This document shows, piece after piece, positions 25,961 to 33,970 of a stretch of DNA of 47,989 bases (the first letter of the stretch is position 1; the number at the start of each line of letters is the position of its first letter). Under the pieces are notes generated by a model, which was not told the DNA's origin, made no database searches, and saw nothing but the letters and a program-made list of their open reading frames with translations. The stretch covers positions 1 through 47,989 of the forward strand of contig DIFU01000070.1 in NCBI GenBank assembly GCA_002419285.1, written 5' to 3'. A program made the position numbers and the translations under genes. The stretch comes from Prolixibacteraceae bacterium UBA5740. GTDB lineage: Bacteria > Bacteroidota > Bacteroidia > Bacteroidales > Prolixibacteraceae.

Positions 25961-26446
25961 ATGGCAACAAAAGATTTATCCGCCTACGATGCAACTACCG
26001 TCCCTACAGCAAAAGGGATGAAGTTTGGAATCGTGGTTGCTGAGTGGAACTGGGAGATCACAGGCGCCCTGGCCCAGGGGGCCTGGGATACCCTGATCAA
26101 ACATGGTGCATTTGAACAGGATATTCAAATCCATCAGGTCCCGGGCAGTTTTGAATTGCCTATGGGAGGTCAGTTGATGGCCGAAACTGGCCGGTATGAT
26201 GCAATATTGCTTATCGGGTGTGTAATTCAGGGAGAAACGCGCCATTTCGATTTCATTTGCCAGGGGGTTACCCAGGGAGCTGTTGACCTGAACCTGAAGT
26301 ACAATTTGCCCTTCATTTTTGGTGTCCTTACCACCGATAATCTTCAGCAGGCACTTGACAGGGCAGGTGGAATCCATGGCAATAAAGGGGATGAAGCGGC
26401 AGTAACTGCCATTAAGATGGTTGACTTGAAACGAAGACTTATCTGA
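25961..26446 (+). CDS. ribH: 6,7-dimethyl-8-ribityllumazine synthase
   Basis: The 161-residue enzyme joins the pyrimidine and the four-carbon riboflavin precursors to form lumazine. It shows VVAEWNWEIT (substrate Trp), VPGSFELP, the GCVIQGETRHFDF segment with the catalytic Arg-His pair, and GVLTTDNLQQALDRAG. Length is normal for the subunit of an icosahedral or pentameric enzyme. No other rib gene is nearby. The Shine-Dalgarno region is overlapped by the terminator T run and hairpin, which could couple its expression to read-through. Confidence 0.96.
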   Translation: MATKDLSAYDATTVPTAKGMKFGIVVAEWNWEITGALAQGAWDTLIKHGAFEQDIQIHQVPGSFELPMGGQLMAETGRYDAILLIGCVIQGETRHFDFICQGVTQGAVDLNLKYNLPFIFGVLTTDNLQQALDRAGGIHGNKGDEAAVTAIKMVDLKRRLI

Positions 26447-26474
26447 TACCCCGTTTGGAGTGTAAAAATATAGA

Positions 26475-26516
26475 ATGAAAAAATGCCGGAGGAATTAATC
26501 CACCGGCATTTTTCAT
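26475..26516 (+). terminator. Terminator after ribH
   Basis: GAAAAAATGCCGG (26477-26489) pairs with CCGGCATTTTTC (26503-26514), giving a GC-capped stem with A and T arms; it may work in both directions with the convergent Spy-like gene. Confidence 0.8.
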
Positions 26517-26534
26517 TTAGCCCTTAGTGATGTC

Positions 26535-26921
26535 TTACCTTCGCTGCATCATTCGTTGCCGGGCTTCTTCCTGATATTTTTCATATGCCTTGAACTGGTC
26601 GGCACTTAAAATCTTCTTCATTTCAGTGTCCTTTTCTTTATTCATGGCTTCCCTTTTTTCCCGCATTTTTTGGCGGTCGGCATCGCTCATATCCCGGAAG
26701 TTACCACCACCCTGAAACATTTCAGCCGATTTTTTGGCATATTTCAGATTCAAGTCGTATACTTTTTTCTGCAAATCCTGTGGCATTTTTACATATTCAC
26801 CCATCTGTTCGGTCTGGCGTTTGGCCATATCTTCAGGTGTACCCTGACGACCACCAGGTTGGGCACTCACAACGACCGTTGCAAAGAGAATAATCATTAG
26901 AAATAATCCAAACTTTTTCAT
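26535..26921 (-). CDS. Spy/DUF4890-like periplasmic protein
   Basis: A 128-residue protein from ATG 26921 (a further ATG three codons upstream, 26930, is possible). It has a signal peptide ending VVVSAQ, a Gly/Gln-rich lead, then a mostly helical, very charged body rich in Met, Lys and Gln (DADRQKMREKREAM, KKILSADQFKAYEKYQ) of the Spy/CpxP/DUF4890 type. Such proteins are periplasmic chaperones or metal/stress responders in other bacteria. No regulator is adjacent. The last residues RQRMMQRR are strongly basic. Confidence 0.7.
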   Translation of the reverse strand: MKKFGLFLMIILFATVVVSAQPGGRQGTPEDMAKRQTEQMGEYVKMPQDLQKKVYDLNLKYAKKSAEMFQGGGNFRDMSDADRQKMREKREAMNKEKDTEMKKILSADQFKAYEKYQEEARQRMMQRR

Positions 26922-27043
26922 AGCATTCATTTAAAATTTGACTTTTACCTTATAGTGATGCTTTGACTATGATCTGATGAATTAGTTTAACTGCCCCCTT
27001 ACATTTAGTTCATTAACCAAAATGAAATCAATCAATGACTCAG

Positions 27044-27085
27044 CACAAAAAAAAGAGCAGGAATCCCTAAGGACACCTGCTCTTT
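27044..27085 (-). terminator. Terminator of the pyrG-yidC operon
   Basis: AAAGAGCAGG (27052-27061) pairs with CCTGCTCTTT (27076-27085); on the minus strand the stem is followed by a T run (plus-strand A run 27047-27054). It lies 19 nt after the yidC stop. Confidence 0.85.
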
Positions 27086-27103
27086 ATGATGGTTCAATTT
27101 TAA

Positions 27104-29020
27104 CTACTTCTTACCCGGGGACTGAATGCCTCTTTCCTTGGCCATCTGTTCCAAACGTTGCTGGAATTTTGACTTAGTCGTAATTTTTTTCTTGTTCTGG
27201 AGTATCTGTGCCCTGATCTTGTTTTCATCGACCATTCCTCGAACTATGTAGGTTTGTCCGATAGTTATCACATTGGCCAGAAAATAATAATAACTCAGTC
27301 CTGACGAATAGCTGTTCAGTATGAACATGAACATAACCGGCATCATATACATCATCGTCTTCATGCCCGGCATGGTTGCACCTGAAGTAGCCTGTGAATT
27401 AAGACGGGTTGATATGATTGTAGTGATGGTCATTAAAAGGGTGAACAAACTCACATGATCACCATAAAATGGTATTTTAAAGGGCAAATTCATGATTGAG
27501 TCGTAGGTCGAAAGGTCATCTGCCCATAAAAAACTCTCCTGCCTGAGTTCAATCGAAGTCGGAAAGAAGAAAAACATGGCAATGAGAATCGGCATTTGCA
27601 ACAACATGGGCAAGCAGCCTCCCATTGGATTAACCCCAGCCTTCTTGTACAACGACATGATTGCCTGTTGTTTTTCCATGGCTTTATCCTGTCCGAACTT
27701 TTCGTTAATCTCATCCATTTCAGGCTTTAGTAACCGCATTTTTGCCTGTGAGATGTAAGACTTATAGGTGAACGGAAACAAAATAACCTTGATAAAGATG
27801 GTCAGCAAGAGGATGATGATCCCCATGTTGGACATATAATCCCTCAGGAAATTGAATACCGGAATTATCAGCCAGCGGTTCACCGGCCTGACAAGCGAAT
27901 AACCCAGATAAACCTGCGAAGCCATGTCATTTTTGTACTGGTTGAGGGTTTTAAAATGATTAGGGCCAAAATAAAACTGCATCCCATAATTTTGGGAAGC
28001 GTTGCTTTCCCATGGCAGTGAAATACCAGCAAAGAAATTGGCAATGAATGCTTCATCCTCCTTGTAGGGTTCGCTTTTAACCTGTGCCGCGGGGAAAGAC
28101 TCATCGGCAATAATGGTAGATGTAAAGAAGAGTTGCTTCAGCCCAATCCATTTGGTTCGGGTAAGGTTCTTTGATTCAGCCTTCGCGGGACTCAGCTTAT
28201 CCACATCGTCTTCATAAAACTTATAATATATCTGGGTATAACGATCTTCGCCGTATTGCGAAATCTTCTCCTGGCGGGGAACGTCGAATGACCAGATCCA
28301 ATTAAGGTCAGTTTGATTGGAAGAAACCAGTTGGTTCATTCCTTCCATGTTTACATCGAAGCCAACCATGTAAGAGTTATGCTTCAAAGTATACACATAC
28401 TCAATATAGGTTCCAGGCTGCACCTCAAGGCGGAAACTCACCGACTGCTCAGATCCCGGATTCTCTTCGTTAAATTTTTCGTCGCCAAGGTCACCCTTCT
28501 TCACTTCCGGACCTGAGACCATCGAAGAGCCTGGAGCCTGTGTGGTGAAGTAAAGTTGATCAGTCTGGATATTTCTGTTTTGTGCAAAGAAATTGAGACC
28601 AAACTGATTCTTCGGTCCGTCAAAGAGTACCAGTGGCCTGCCATCATATGTTTTGTAATTCTTCAGTTCTACAGAGTAGATACGTCCTCCCTTATTGGAA
28701 AGGGTAAGTTTGACCAGGTTATTTTCGAAGGTAATGAAAGACTCTTCACCATTGGCTGCAGTACCGAAAACGCCCAGCTGGCTTTCAAGTTCACGCTGTT
28801 TATTTGCCAGCATCACCGAATCAGGCAGCAAGTCGATGGTTGCCGTCTCACTTTGCTGTTGAAGTTGCGCCTGTCTCGCACGTTCAACCTCAACCTGCTG
28901 AAGCGAATCCTGTCTGATCCGCATCGCATCAATCTGCTCTTGTGATGGTTTATTCATGATGGAAAAAACCACCAAAACCAAAAATATGAGAACAATTCCT
29001 ATAATTGAATTTCTATCCAT
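27104..29020 (-). CDS. yidC: Membrane protein insertase YidC
   Basis: The 638-residue protein inserts and folds inner-membrane proteins with or without SecYEG. An N-terminal helix (about 5-21) is followed by a large periplasmic beta domain (about 60-345), then the Oxa1/YidC five-helix core (about 375-600) with FPFTYKSYISQAKM, the coiled-coil hairpin LKPEMDEINEKFGQDKAMEKQ (core EMDEINEKFG) and GGCLPMLLQMPILIAMF (core GCLPMLLQMP). The C-terminus is basic. It begins 9 nt after pyrG, a pairing common in this phylum. Confidence 0.96.
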   Translation of the reverse strand: MDRNSIIGIVLIFLVLVVFSIMNKPSQEQIDAMRIRQDSLQQVEVERARQAQLQQQSETATIDLLPDSVMLANKQRELESQLGVFGTAANGEESFITFENNLVKLTLSNKGGRIYSVELKNYKTYDGRPLVLFDGPKNQFGLNFFAQNRNIQTDQLYFTTQAPGSSMVSGPEVKKGDLGDEKFNEENPGSEQSVSFRLEVQPGTYIEYVYTLKHNSYMVGFDVNMEGMNQLVSSNQTDLNWIWSFDVPRQEKISQYGEDRYTQIYYKFYEDDVDKLSPAKAESKNLTRTKWIGLKQLFFTSTIIADESFPAAQVKSEPYKEDEAFIANFFAGISLPWESNASQNYGMQFYFGPNHFKTLNQYKNDMASQVYLGYSLVRPVNRWLIIPVFNFLRDYMSNMGIIILLLTIFIKVILFPFTYKSYISQAKMRLLKPEMDEINEKFGQDKAMEKQQAIMSLYKKAGVNPMGGCLPMLLQMPILIAMFFFFPTSIELRQESFLWADDLSTYDSIMNLPFKIPFYGDHVSLFTLLMTITTIISTRLNSQATSGATMPGMKTMMYMMPVMFMFILNSYSSGLSYYYFLANVITIGQTYIVRGMVDENKIRAQILQNKKKITTKSKFQQRLEQMAKERGIQSPGKK

Positions 29021-29029
29021 ATGTAATTT

Positions 29030-30631
29030 TTATAATAAGGCATTTTTTACAAAATCAACAAAGATTGGATGGGGATTCAGCACAGTCGACCGATACTCGG
29101 GGTGAAACTGAACACCTACGAACCATTTATGCGAAGGGATTTCCATGATTTCCACCAGATCCGTTTCCGGATTGATCCCAACGGCTTTCATCCCGGCTTT
29201 TTCAAACTGGGCAAGGTAAGAATTGTTAAATTCAAACCGGTGACGATGACGTTCCCTGACAGTAAGTTTATTATAGGCGTTAAAGACATTCGATTTTTTG
29301 ACTACTATCCTGCAGTCGTAAGCACCCAAACGCATCGTTCCACCATAATCGATAACCTCTTTCTGCTGTTCCATTAAATCGATTACCGGATGAGAGGTTT
29401 TGGCGTTCATTTCCGTTGAATCAGCATCCTCAAGGTTCATTACATTCCTGGCAAATTCGATTACTGCCATCTGCATTCCCAGGCAGATTCCAAGGAAAGG
29501 AACGTTATTCTCGCGTGCAAACTTTACGGCAAGCAGTTTTCCCTTGATTCCACGGTTGCCAAATCCTGGTGCCACCAGAATTCCGTTCACGCCTTCGAGT
29601 TTCTTCTCAACAGTAGAAGTAGTCAGTGATTCAGAATGGATCCAGCGGATATTTACGGTGGTACTGTTTGCAGCTCCGGCATGAACCAGGGCTTCACAAA
29701 TCGATTTATAGGCATCGTGTAATTCCACATATTTGCCAACCAAAGCGATCTCAACAGTATGCTTGGGATGTTGCAGCTTGTATAAAAATTCGTTCCATGA
29801 ATCCAGATCGATCGGATCTTTCACCGGAAGATCCAGCTTTTTAAGAACGGTAATATCCAAACGTTCATTAAGCATCCTTATCGGAACCTCATAAATGGAT
29901 GGCACGTTAACCGACTGCACAACTGCTTCAATAGCCACATTGCAAAACAGGGCGACCTTTGCACGGATGTTGTCGTCGATATCATGTTCGGTTCGCAGCA
30001 CAAGTACATCAGGCTGAACACCCGTTTCGAGCAGTGCCTTTACGGAGTGTTGTGTAGGTTTGGTTTTAAGCTCCCCAGTTGCAACCAGATAGGGCACCAA
30101 GGTCAGATGAATGACCATTGCTTTGCTGCCCATTTCCCACTTAAGTTGCCTTACCGCCTCAATGTAGGGTAACGATTCAATATCGCCTACCGTACCACCT
30201 ATTTCAGTGATTACGATATCATATTTCCCCTTTGAACCCAGGTATTTTACTTTTCGTTTGATTTCATCGGTAATGTGAGGAATTATCTGCACTGTTTTGC
30301 CCAAATAATCACCTCTTCGCTCCTTGCTGATAACCGTTTGGTATATTTTCCCGGTAGTCACGTTATTTGCCTGGGAAGTCGGAAGATTCAAAAACCTTTC
30401 GTAATGCCCCAGGTCAAGGTCTGTTTCCGCTCCGTCTTCCGTAACAAAACATTCACCGTGTTCGTAGGGATTCAGGGTACCCGGGTCTACATTCAGGTAG
30501 GGATCAAGTTTTTGGAGAGTTACTGAATATCCTCTGGCTTGCAGCAACTTAGCCAATGAAGATGCGAGAATGCCTTTCCCAAGTGAAGAGGTTACACCTC
30601 CAGTCACAAAGATATATCTGGTATCAACCAC
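29030..30631 (-). CDS. pyrG: CTP synthase
   Basis: The 533-residue cytoplasmic enzyme aminates UTP to CTP using glutamine. The N-terminal amidoligase domain begins TRYIFVTGGVTSSLGKG (P-loop) and has GTLNPYEHGECFVTEDGAETDLD (metal/UTP region; core EHGECFV); the C-terminal class I glutamine amidotransferase domain has the nucleophile in FLGICLGMQ and the His-Glu pair in VQFHPEY. Length is normal. It is first of an operon with yidC and has an upstream promoter box. Confidence 0.97.
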   Translation of the reverse strand: MVDTRYIFVTGGVTSSLGKGILASSLAKLLQARGYSVTLQKLDPYLNVDPGTLNPYEHGECFVTEDGAETDLDLGHYERFLNLPTSQANNVTTGKIYQTVISKERRGDYLGKTVQIIPHITDEIKRKVKYLGSKGKYDIVITEIGGTVGDIESLPYIEAVRQLKWEMGSKAMVIHLTLVPYLVATGELKTKPTQHSVKALLETGVQPDVLVLRTEHDIDDNIRAKVALFCNVAIEAVVQSVNVPSIYEVPIRMLNERLDITVLKKLDLPVKDPIDLDSWNEFLYKLQHPKHTVEIALVGKYVELHDAYKSICEALVHAGAANSTTVNIRWIHSESLTTSTVEKKLEGVNGILVAPGFGNRGIKGKLLAVKFARENNVPFLGICLGMQMAVIEFARNVMNLEDADSTEMNAKTSHPVIDLMEQQKEVIDYGGTMRLGAYDCRIVVKKSNVFNAYNKLTVRERHRHRFEFNNSYLAQFEKAGMKAVGINPETDLVEIMEIPSHKWFVGVQFHPEYRSTVLNPHPIFVDFVKNALL

Positions 30632-30661
30632 AGCAATTAAGTTTAAAGAATTTGAAGCTCA

Positions 30662-30669
30662 CAAAATTA
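30662..30669 (-). promoter_or_regulatory. Predicted promoter (-7 box) of pyrG-yidC
   Basis: Minus-strand TAATTTTG matches TAnnTTTG exactly; start near 30655, about 24 nt before the pyrG ATG. The -33 element is weak. Confidence 0.5.
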
Positions 30670-30730
30670 TACTTTTAAACCGTAAATAAGAAGTCGGCAA
30701 TGAAATAAAGCGAATCCTCCGGTAAATGAA

Positions 30731-30757
30731 AGAAGCCGGCAGTTGCGCCGGCTTTCT
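30731..30757 (-). terminator. Terminator of the DUF349 gene
   Basis: AAGCCGGC (30733-30740) and GCCGGCTT (30747-30754) form an 8-bp GC-rich stem with a 6-nt loop directly after the stop; the minus-strand continuation is moderately T-rich. Confidence 0.7.
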
Positions 30758-33028
30758 CTAATATTCTGTGTTATCGAGATCGTCAATGATCCGGATTTTC
30801 TCCTTCAGCATTTCGATTTTCTCCCTGGTATCTTCAATTTTTTTGTTAACATCAGCAATTAGCACCTGTGCATTCTTCGAATTGGCGAAAAATCCAATGT
30901 TGTTATCCAGCAAAGTCAGGTCATTTTCCAACTGCTTCAACTTCATCATATATTTTTCCCTTTCCTGGCGAACCTTTGATAACCCTCTCTGATTGTCAGT
31001 CATGGTTGCAATCTTGCTTCGGAACCTCATTGAATCACGTTTCGTAGAATCAACCTGTAAGGTATCGAAGTGTTTGTTGATGGCAGCCCTGAAACGGTTT
31101 TGGACATTGTCTTTTTCCTTCATAGGAACATGGCCTATTTCAGTCCATCTCCTCTGGAATTCCCTCAATACTTTGAGAGATTCAGACACATCCTCATTTG
31201 GAAGGAAGTTCTCGACTTCCTCGATCAGTGCTTGTTTTTTATTCAGGTTTTCGACCTGTTCTTCATCCACATCACTGAAATGTTCTGATTTGTGATCGAA
31301 GAAAAAGTCGCAGGCAGCCCTGAAACGTTTCCATATGATGTCAGAATTTTTACGGGGAACAGGTCCCACTTCTTTCCAGCGTTTCTGGATATCGATAAAC
31401 TGCTGCGTCGCTTTTTTCCAGTCGGTACTGTCTTTCAAAGCTTCAGCCTCCATGCAAAGATCCATCTTCATCTGGAGATTCTTTGTCTGAACCTCTTTAT
31501 TCTGTGAATAAAACTCTCGTTTTTTGTTGAAGAAATGGTCGCATGCAGTCCTAAAGCGGTCATAAATTCGGTTGTTATCTCTTTTGGGAGCAAAACCAAT
31601 CGTCCGCCATACCTTCTGGAGTTCAATCAATTCTTTCGACTTTTCGTCCCAGTCGCGATGCGATTCAAGGTTTGCTGCACCTATCTCCTCAGCCTTTTCA
31701 CAAAGGGCAATTTTTGCCTCCAGGTTAGTCTTTTGTTCACCTTTACGCTTTTCAAAAAATTCCTGGTGTTTCTGGTTTATCTGAGTGGTAGCTGCCTTGA
31801 ACCTTTCCCATATTTCATCTTTTTTGTCCCTTGGAACCGGCCCGATTTCCCTCCACTGCTCGTGGTATTTTTGCAGGGTGTTGAAAGCCCTGATTACCGA
31901 TGTTTCAAGCAGAAGTTCCTCTGTCTTCTCGCATAAGCCAATTTTGGCTTCCAGGTTTCGTTTCAGATCCAGGTCACGAAGTTCCTTATTGATTTTGATA
32001 TAATCATAGAAGTTCTCGACATGGAAATGGTAGGTATCCCAAAGATCCTTCATCTTGGACTGTGGAACTGGTCCAAGATCATACCATGCCTTCTGTAATT
32101 CCCTGAATTCCTGGAATGTTCTGTTGATGGATTCCTCAGTATTGAGAAGATTTTTTATATCCTCAATGATTGCATATTTTTTCTGAAGGTTCTGTTCCTT
32201 TTCAACCTCCAACTTTTTTACTTGTTCATACCTTGATTGCCTGAATTTCTTTTCAAGCTCACGGATATCATTATCGTAGGGGTCCTCCTCGGGCTGAAAT
32301 TCTTCCGGAACTCCACCTTCGGATACAAATTTGCGCTTTGCCTCGAGTAAATTCTCTTTTACTTTTTGTCGAAATACCGCGATTAACAGGTTAACCTTAC
32401 GCTCATCGGAATCTTCATTGTCAACGAGTTCACGCAATTCATTAACCATTTCAACCTGCGTTAGTGTGCTGTAATCAACCTTGCCGGTTTCGTCAGAATC
32501 ATCTTCCTCCACTTCGTGAACTTCTTCTTCATCAGAATGTGCAGGCACATCAGGTGTTTCTGCTTTCACAACTTCAGGTACAATATTCTCGACAGAATCT
32601 GCAGGCACATCAGGCGTTTCGGCTTTCACAACTTCAGGACCATTGTCCTCGGCAGGATCTGCAGGCAATTCAGGTGCTACTGCATCCAACACTTCAGGCA
32701 CATTATTATCCTCGACAGCTTCTTCCAGGGTAACAATTTCCTGATCAGGCTCCTCTGATTTAATTTCCTCAGCAACCGTAACGTCAGGCGTATCGGTATT
32801 CTCCTCAACCTCGGATGAACCGGATTCTATTGGTTCCGTAATTTCCTCTTGCGAAGAAGGTTCTTCAGCAACTACCATTTCATTCAGAGGTTCCAGGGAA
32901 GTTACATTTTCAGATACTGTTTCATTATCAGCGCCTTGCACTTCAGTACTCTCATTGTTCGTTAATTCGGATTCGTCACTCAGCGGACGTTCTAACTCTT
33001 CAGAGTTTTTCAGATCTTTAAGCTCCAT
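30758..33028 (-). CDS. DUF349 repeat protein with acidic N-terminal tail
   Basis: A 756-residue protein from ATG 33028 (a TTG two codons upstream is less likely). Residues about 1-185 are very acidic and low-complexity, with about three 20-residue repeats of the type PEVVKAETPDVPADSVE. The rest contains at least five DUF349 units, recognisable by W..IGPVP(R/K)...... IW.RF.AA (for example REIGPVPRDKKDEIWERF, KEVGPVPRKNSDIIWKRF), followed by a C-terminal coiled coil. DUF349 proteins are widespread in this phylum; the function is unknown (E. coli YdgH-unrelated; proposed links are to ribosome or nucleic-acid processes, not shown here). No signal peptide, so cytoplasmic. Confidence 0.88.
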   Translation of the reverse strand: MELKDLKNSEELERPLSDESELTNNESTEVQGADNETVSENVTSLEPLNEMVVAEEPSSQEEITEPIESGSSEVEENTDTPDVTVAEEIKSEEPDQEIVTLEEAVEDNNVPEVLDAVAPELPADPAEDNGPEVVKAETPDVPADSVENIVPEVVKAETPDVPAHSDEEEVHEVEEDDSDETGKVDYSTLTQVEMVNELRELVDNEDSDERKVNLLIAVFRQKVKENLLEAKRKFVSEGGVPEEFQPEEDPYDNDIRELEKKFRQSRYEQVKKLEVEKEQNLQKKYAIIEDIKNLLNTEESINRTFQEFRELQKAWYDLGPVPQSKMKDLWDTYHFHVENFYDYIKINKELRDLDLKRNLEAKIGLCEKTEELLLETSVIRAFNTLQKYHEQWREIGPVPRDKKDEIWERFKAATTQINQKHQEFFEKRKGEQKTNLEAKIALCEKAEEIGAANLESHRDWDEKSKELIELQKVWRTIGFAPKRDNNRIYDRFRTACDHFFNKKREFYSQNKEVQTKNLQMKMDLCMEAEALKDSTDWKKATQQFIDIQKRWKEVGPVPRKNSDIIWKRFRAACDFFFDHKSEHFSDVDEEQVENLNKKQALIEEVENFLPNEDVSESLKVLREFQRRWTEIGHVPMKEKDNVQNRFRAAINKHFDTLQVDSTKRDSMRFRSKIATMTDNQRGLSKVRQEREKYMMKLKQLENDLTLLDNNIGFFANSKNAQVLIADVNKKIEDTREKIEMLKEKIRIIDDLDNTEY
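32530..32709. repeat. 60-bp tandem repeat inside the DUF349 gene
   Basis: The word GCAGGCA(C/A)(A/T)T recurs at 32541, 32601 and 32661, an exact 60-bp period with three copies, encoding 20-residue repeats in the acidic tail. The first two copies are closest, which suggests recent unequal recombination. Confidence 0.8.
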
Positions 33029-33483
33029 GCACAACTTGTATTAAATGTTTCAGGCCGCCACAATTTCAGCCCATTATGCTACGAAAATAGGGATTTACGC
33101 CTTAATACTCAAAGTTTTTCAACATTTTCTTATAAGACGAATCCTCAGATGGGTTTCGATTACACTAAAATCCTTATAACAAACTCATTCCCAAATCTTA
33201 AATGTTTATCGCCTATGACAAAACTAAACAGGACTGTTTCCGAAACCTGCTCAAATGAAACCAATAAAAACTTCAGTTATTCTGTAACCATCATCAGTTT
33301 GGTTCACTGTGAAGGAAAACAGTTAAAACGGCATCATGGCAGGGTATCTTGAAACACTCTATCCGGGAAAATGCTTACAGGGAACAGAACTAAAACAGAA
33401 TCCTGGAATTGGCTCACTTTTATGTTGAAAAACATACACCATTTACATAACTAGATATAAAATATAAAGTATACTATTTTTAC
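33029..33483. other. Gene-free intergenic stretch
   Basis: About 455 nt between the divergent DUF349 and ArsC-like genes. It is AT-rich, and the only longer frame (33149-33352, plus) has no recognisable family, low hydrophobic order and no good ribosome site. A near-match promoter box for the DUF349 gene (minus strand TATTTTCG, 33094-33101) is the only signal seen. Confidence 0.5.
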
Positions 33484-33500
33484 ATGATACTATGTATCAT
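33484..33500. promoter_or_regulatory. Palindrome before the ArsC-like gene
   Basis: ATGATAC-tat-GTATCAT is a perfect 7-bp inverted repeat with a 3-nt centre, placed 38 nt before the ATG at 33538 and just after a TATTTTTA near-promoter box. Its position fits an operator for a dimeric repressor. Confidence 0.4.
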
Positions 33501-33537
33501 TTATTTACGACAAAATCAACTTATCCTAAAACCAAAG

Positions 33538-33969
33538 ATGAAAATATTGTTTCTCAGCCTAAGAAACTGTTGCCGAAGTCAGATCGCCGAAGCGATACTG
33601 AAGCATATCGAACCTAACCTGGAAATTTATTCGGCAGGCATTGATCCGGCACCCGAGATCAATCCGGTCGTTTTTGAAATCATGAAGGAAGCCGGTATTC
33701 CTGTAAATGAAAAAAAGCCTTCTGCCTTCACAGAGATAGCCGGATTGGAGTTCGATTACCTGATTACCGTGGGCGACAGCACAATTGAAGAATTCAAGAT
33801 CCCTCCCCTCAAATACAAACAAAAAATCCATCTCGGATTTCACAATCCTTTTAAAAATCAAAAGGATATTCACAAGATCAAAGAATCCTGCCGCGAAATC
33901 CGGGATGAAATTATGGTCGAACTGGATTATTTTTCTCATCATTATATCCAGCCAACCAAAGCCAGATAG
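33538..33969 (+). CDS. ArsC/low-molecular-weight phosphatase-like protein lacking the catalytic cysteine
   Basis: A 143-residue protein from ATG 33538, where the family begins (MKILFLSLRNCCRSQIAEAIL; core SLRNCCRSQ). The fold signature is clear: the P-loop Arg-Ser-Gln-x-Ala-Glu, a middle LITVGDS, HLGFHNPF and a late REIRDEI. The family's CX5R loop normally reads C-T-G-N-S-C-R; here position 7 is Ser, so the nucleophilic Cys is gone although Arg13 and Cys12 remain. The arsenate-reductase cysteines expected in TVCD and SCP are also Gly and other residues. It is probably not a normal arsenate reductase; a binding or regulatory role is possible. It ends 1 nt from the convergent aminopeptidase gene. 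Confidence 0.78.
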   Translation: MKILFLSLRNCCRSQIAEAILKHIEPNLEIYSAGIDPAPEINPVVFEIMKEAGIPVNEKKPSAFTEIAGLEFDYLITVGDSTIEEFKIPPLKYKQKIHLGFHNPFKNQKDIHKIKESCREIRDEIMVELDYFSHHYIQPTKAR

Positions 33970-33970
33970 G

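Noticed and set aside
33149..33352. 67-residue plus-strand frame between DUF349 and the ArsC-like gene
   Set aside because: No ribosome site, no recognisable domain and irregular composition; judged a chance frame.
33538..33969. Arsenic resistance operon
   Set aside because: No arsR, arsB/acr3 or arsM neighbours, and the catalytic cysteines are missing.
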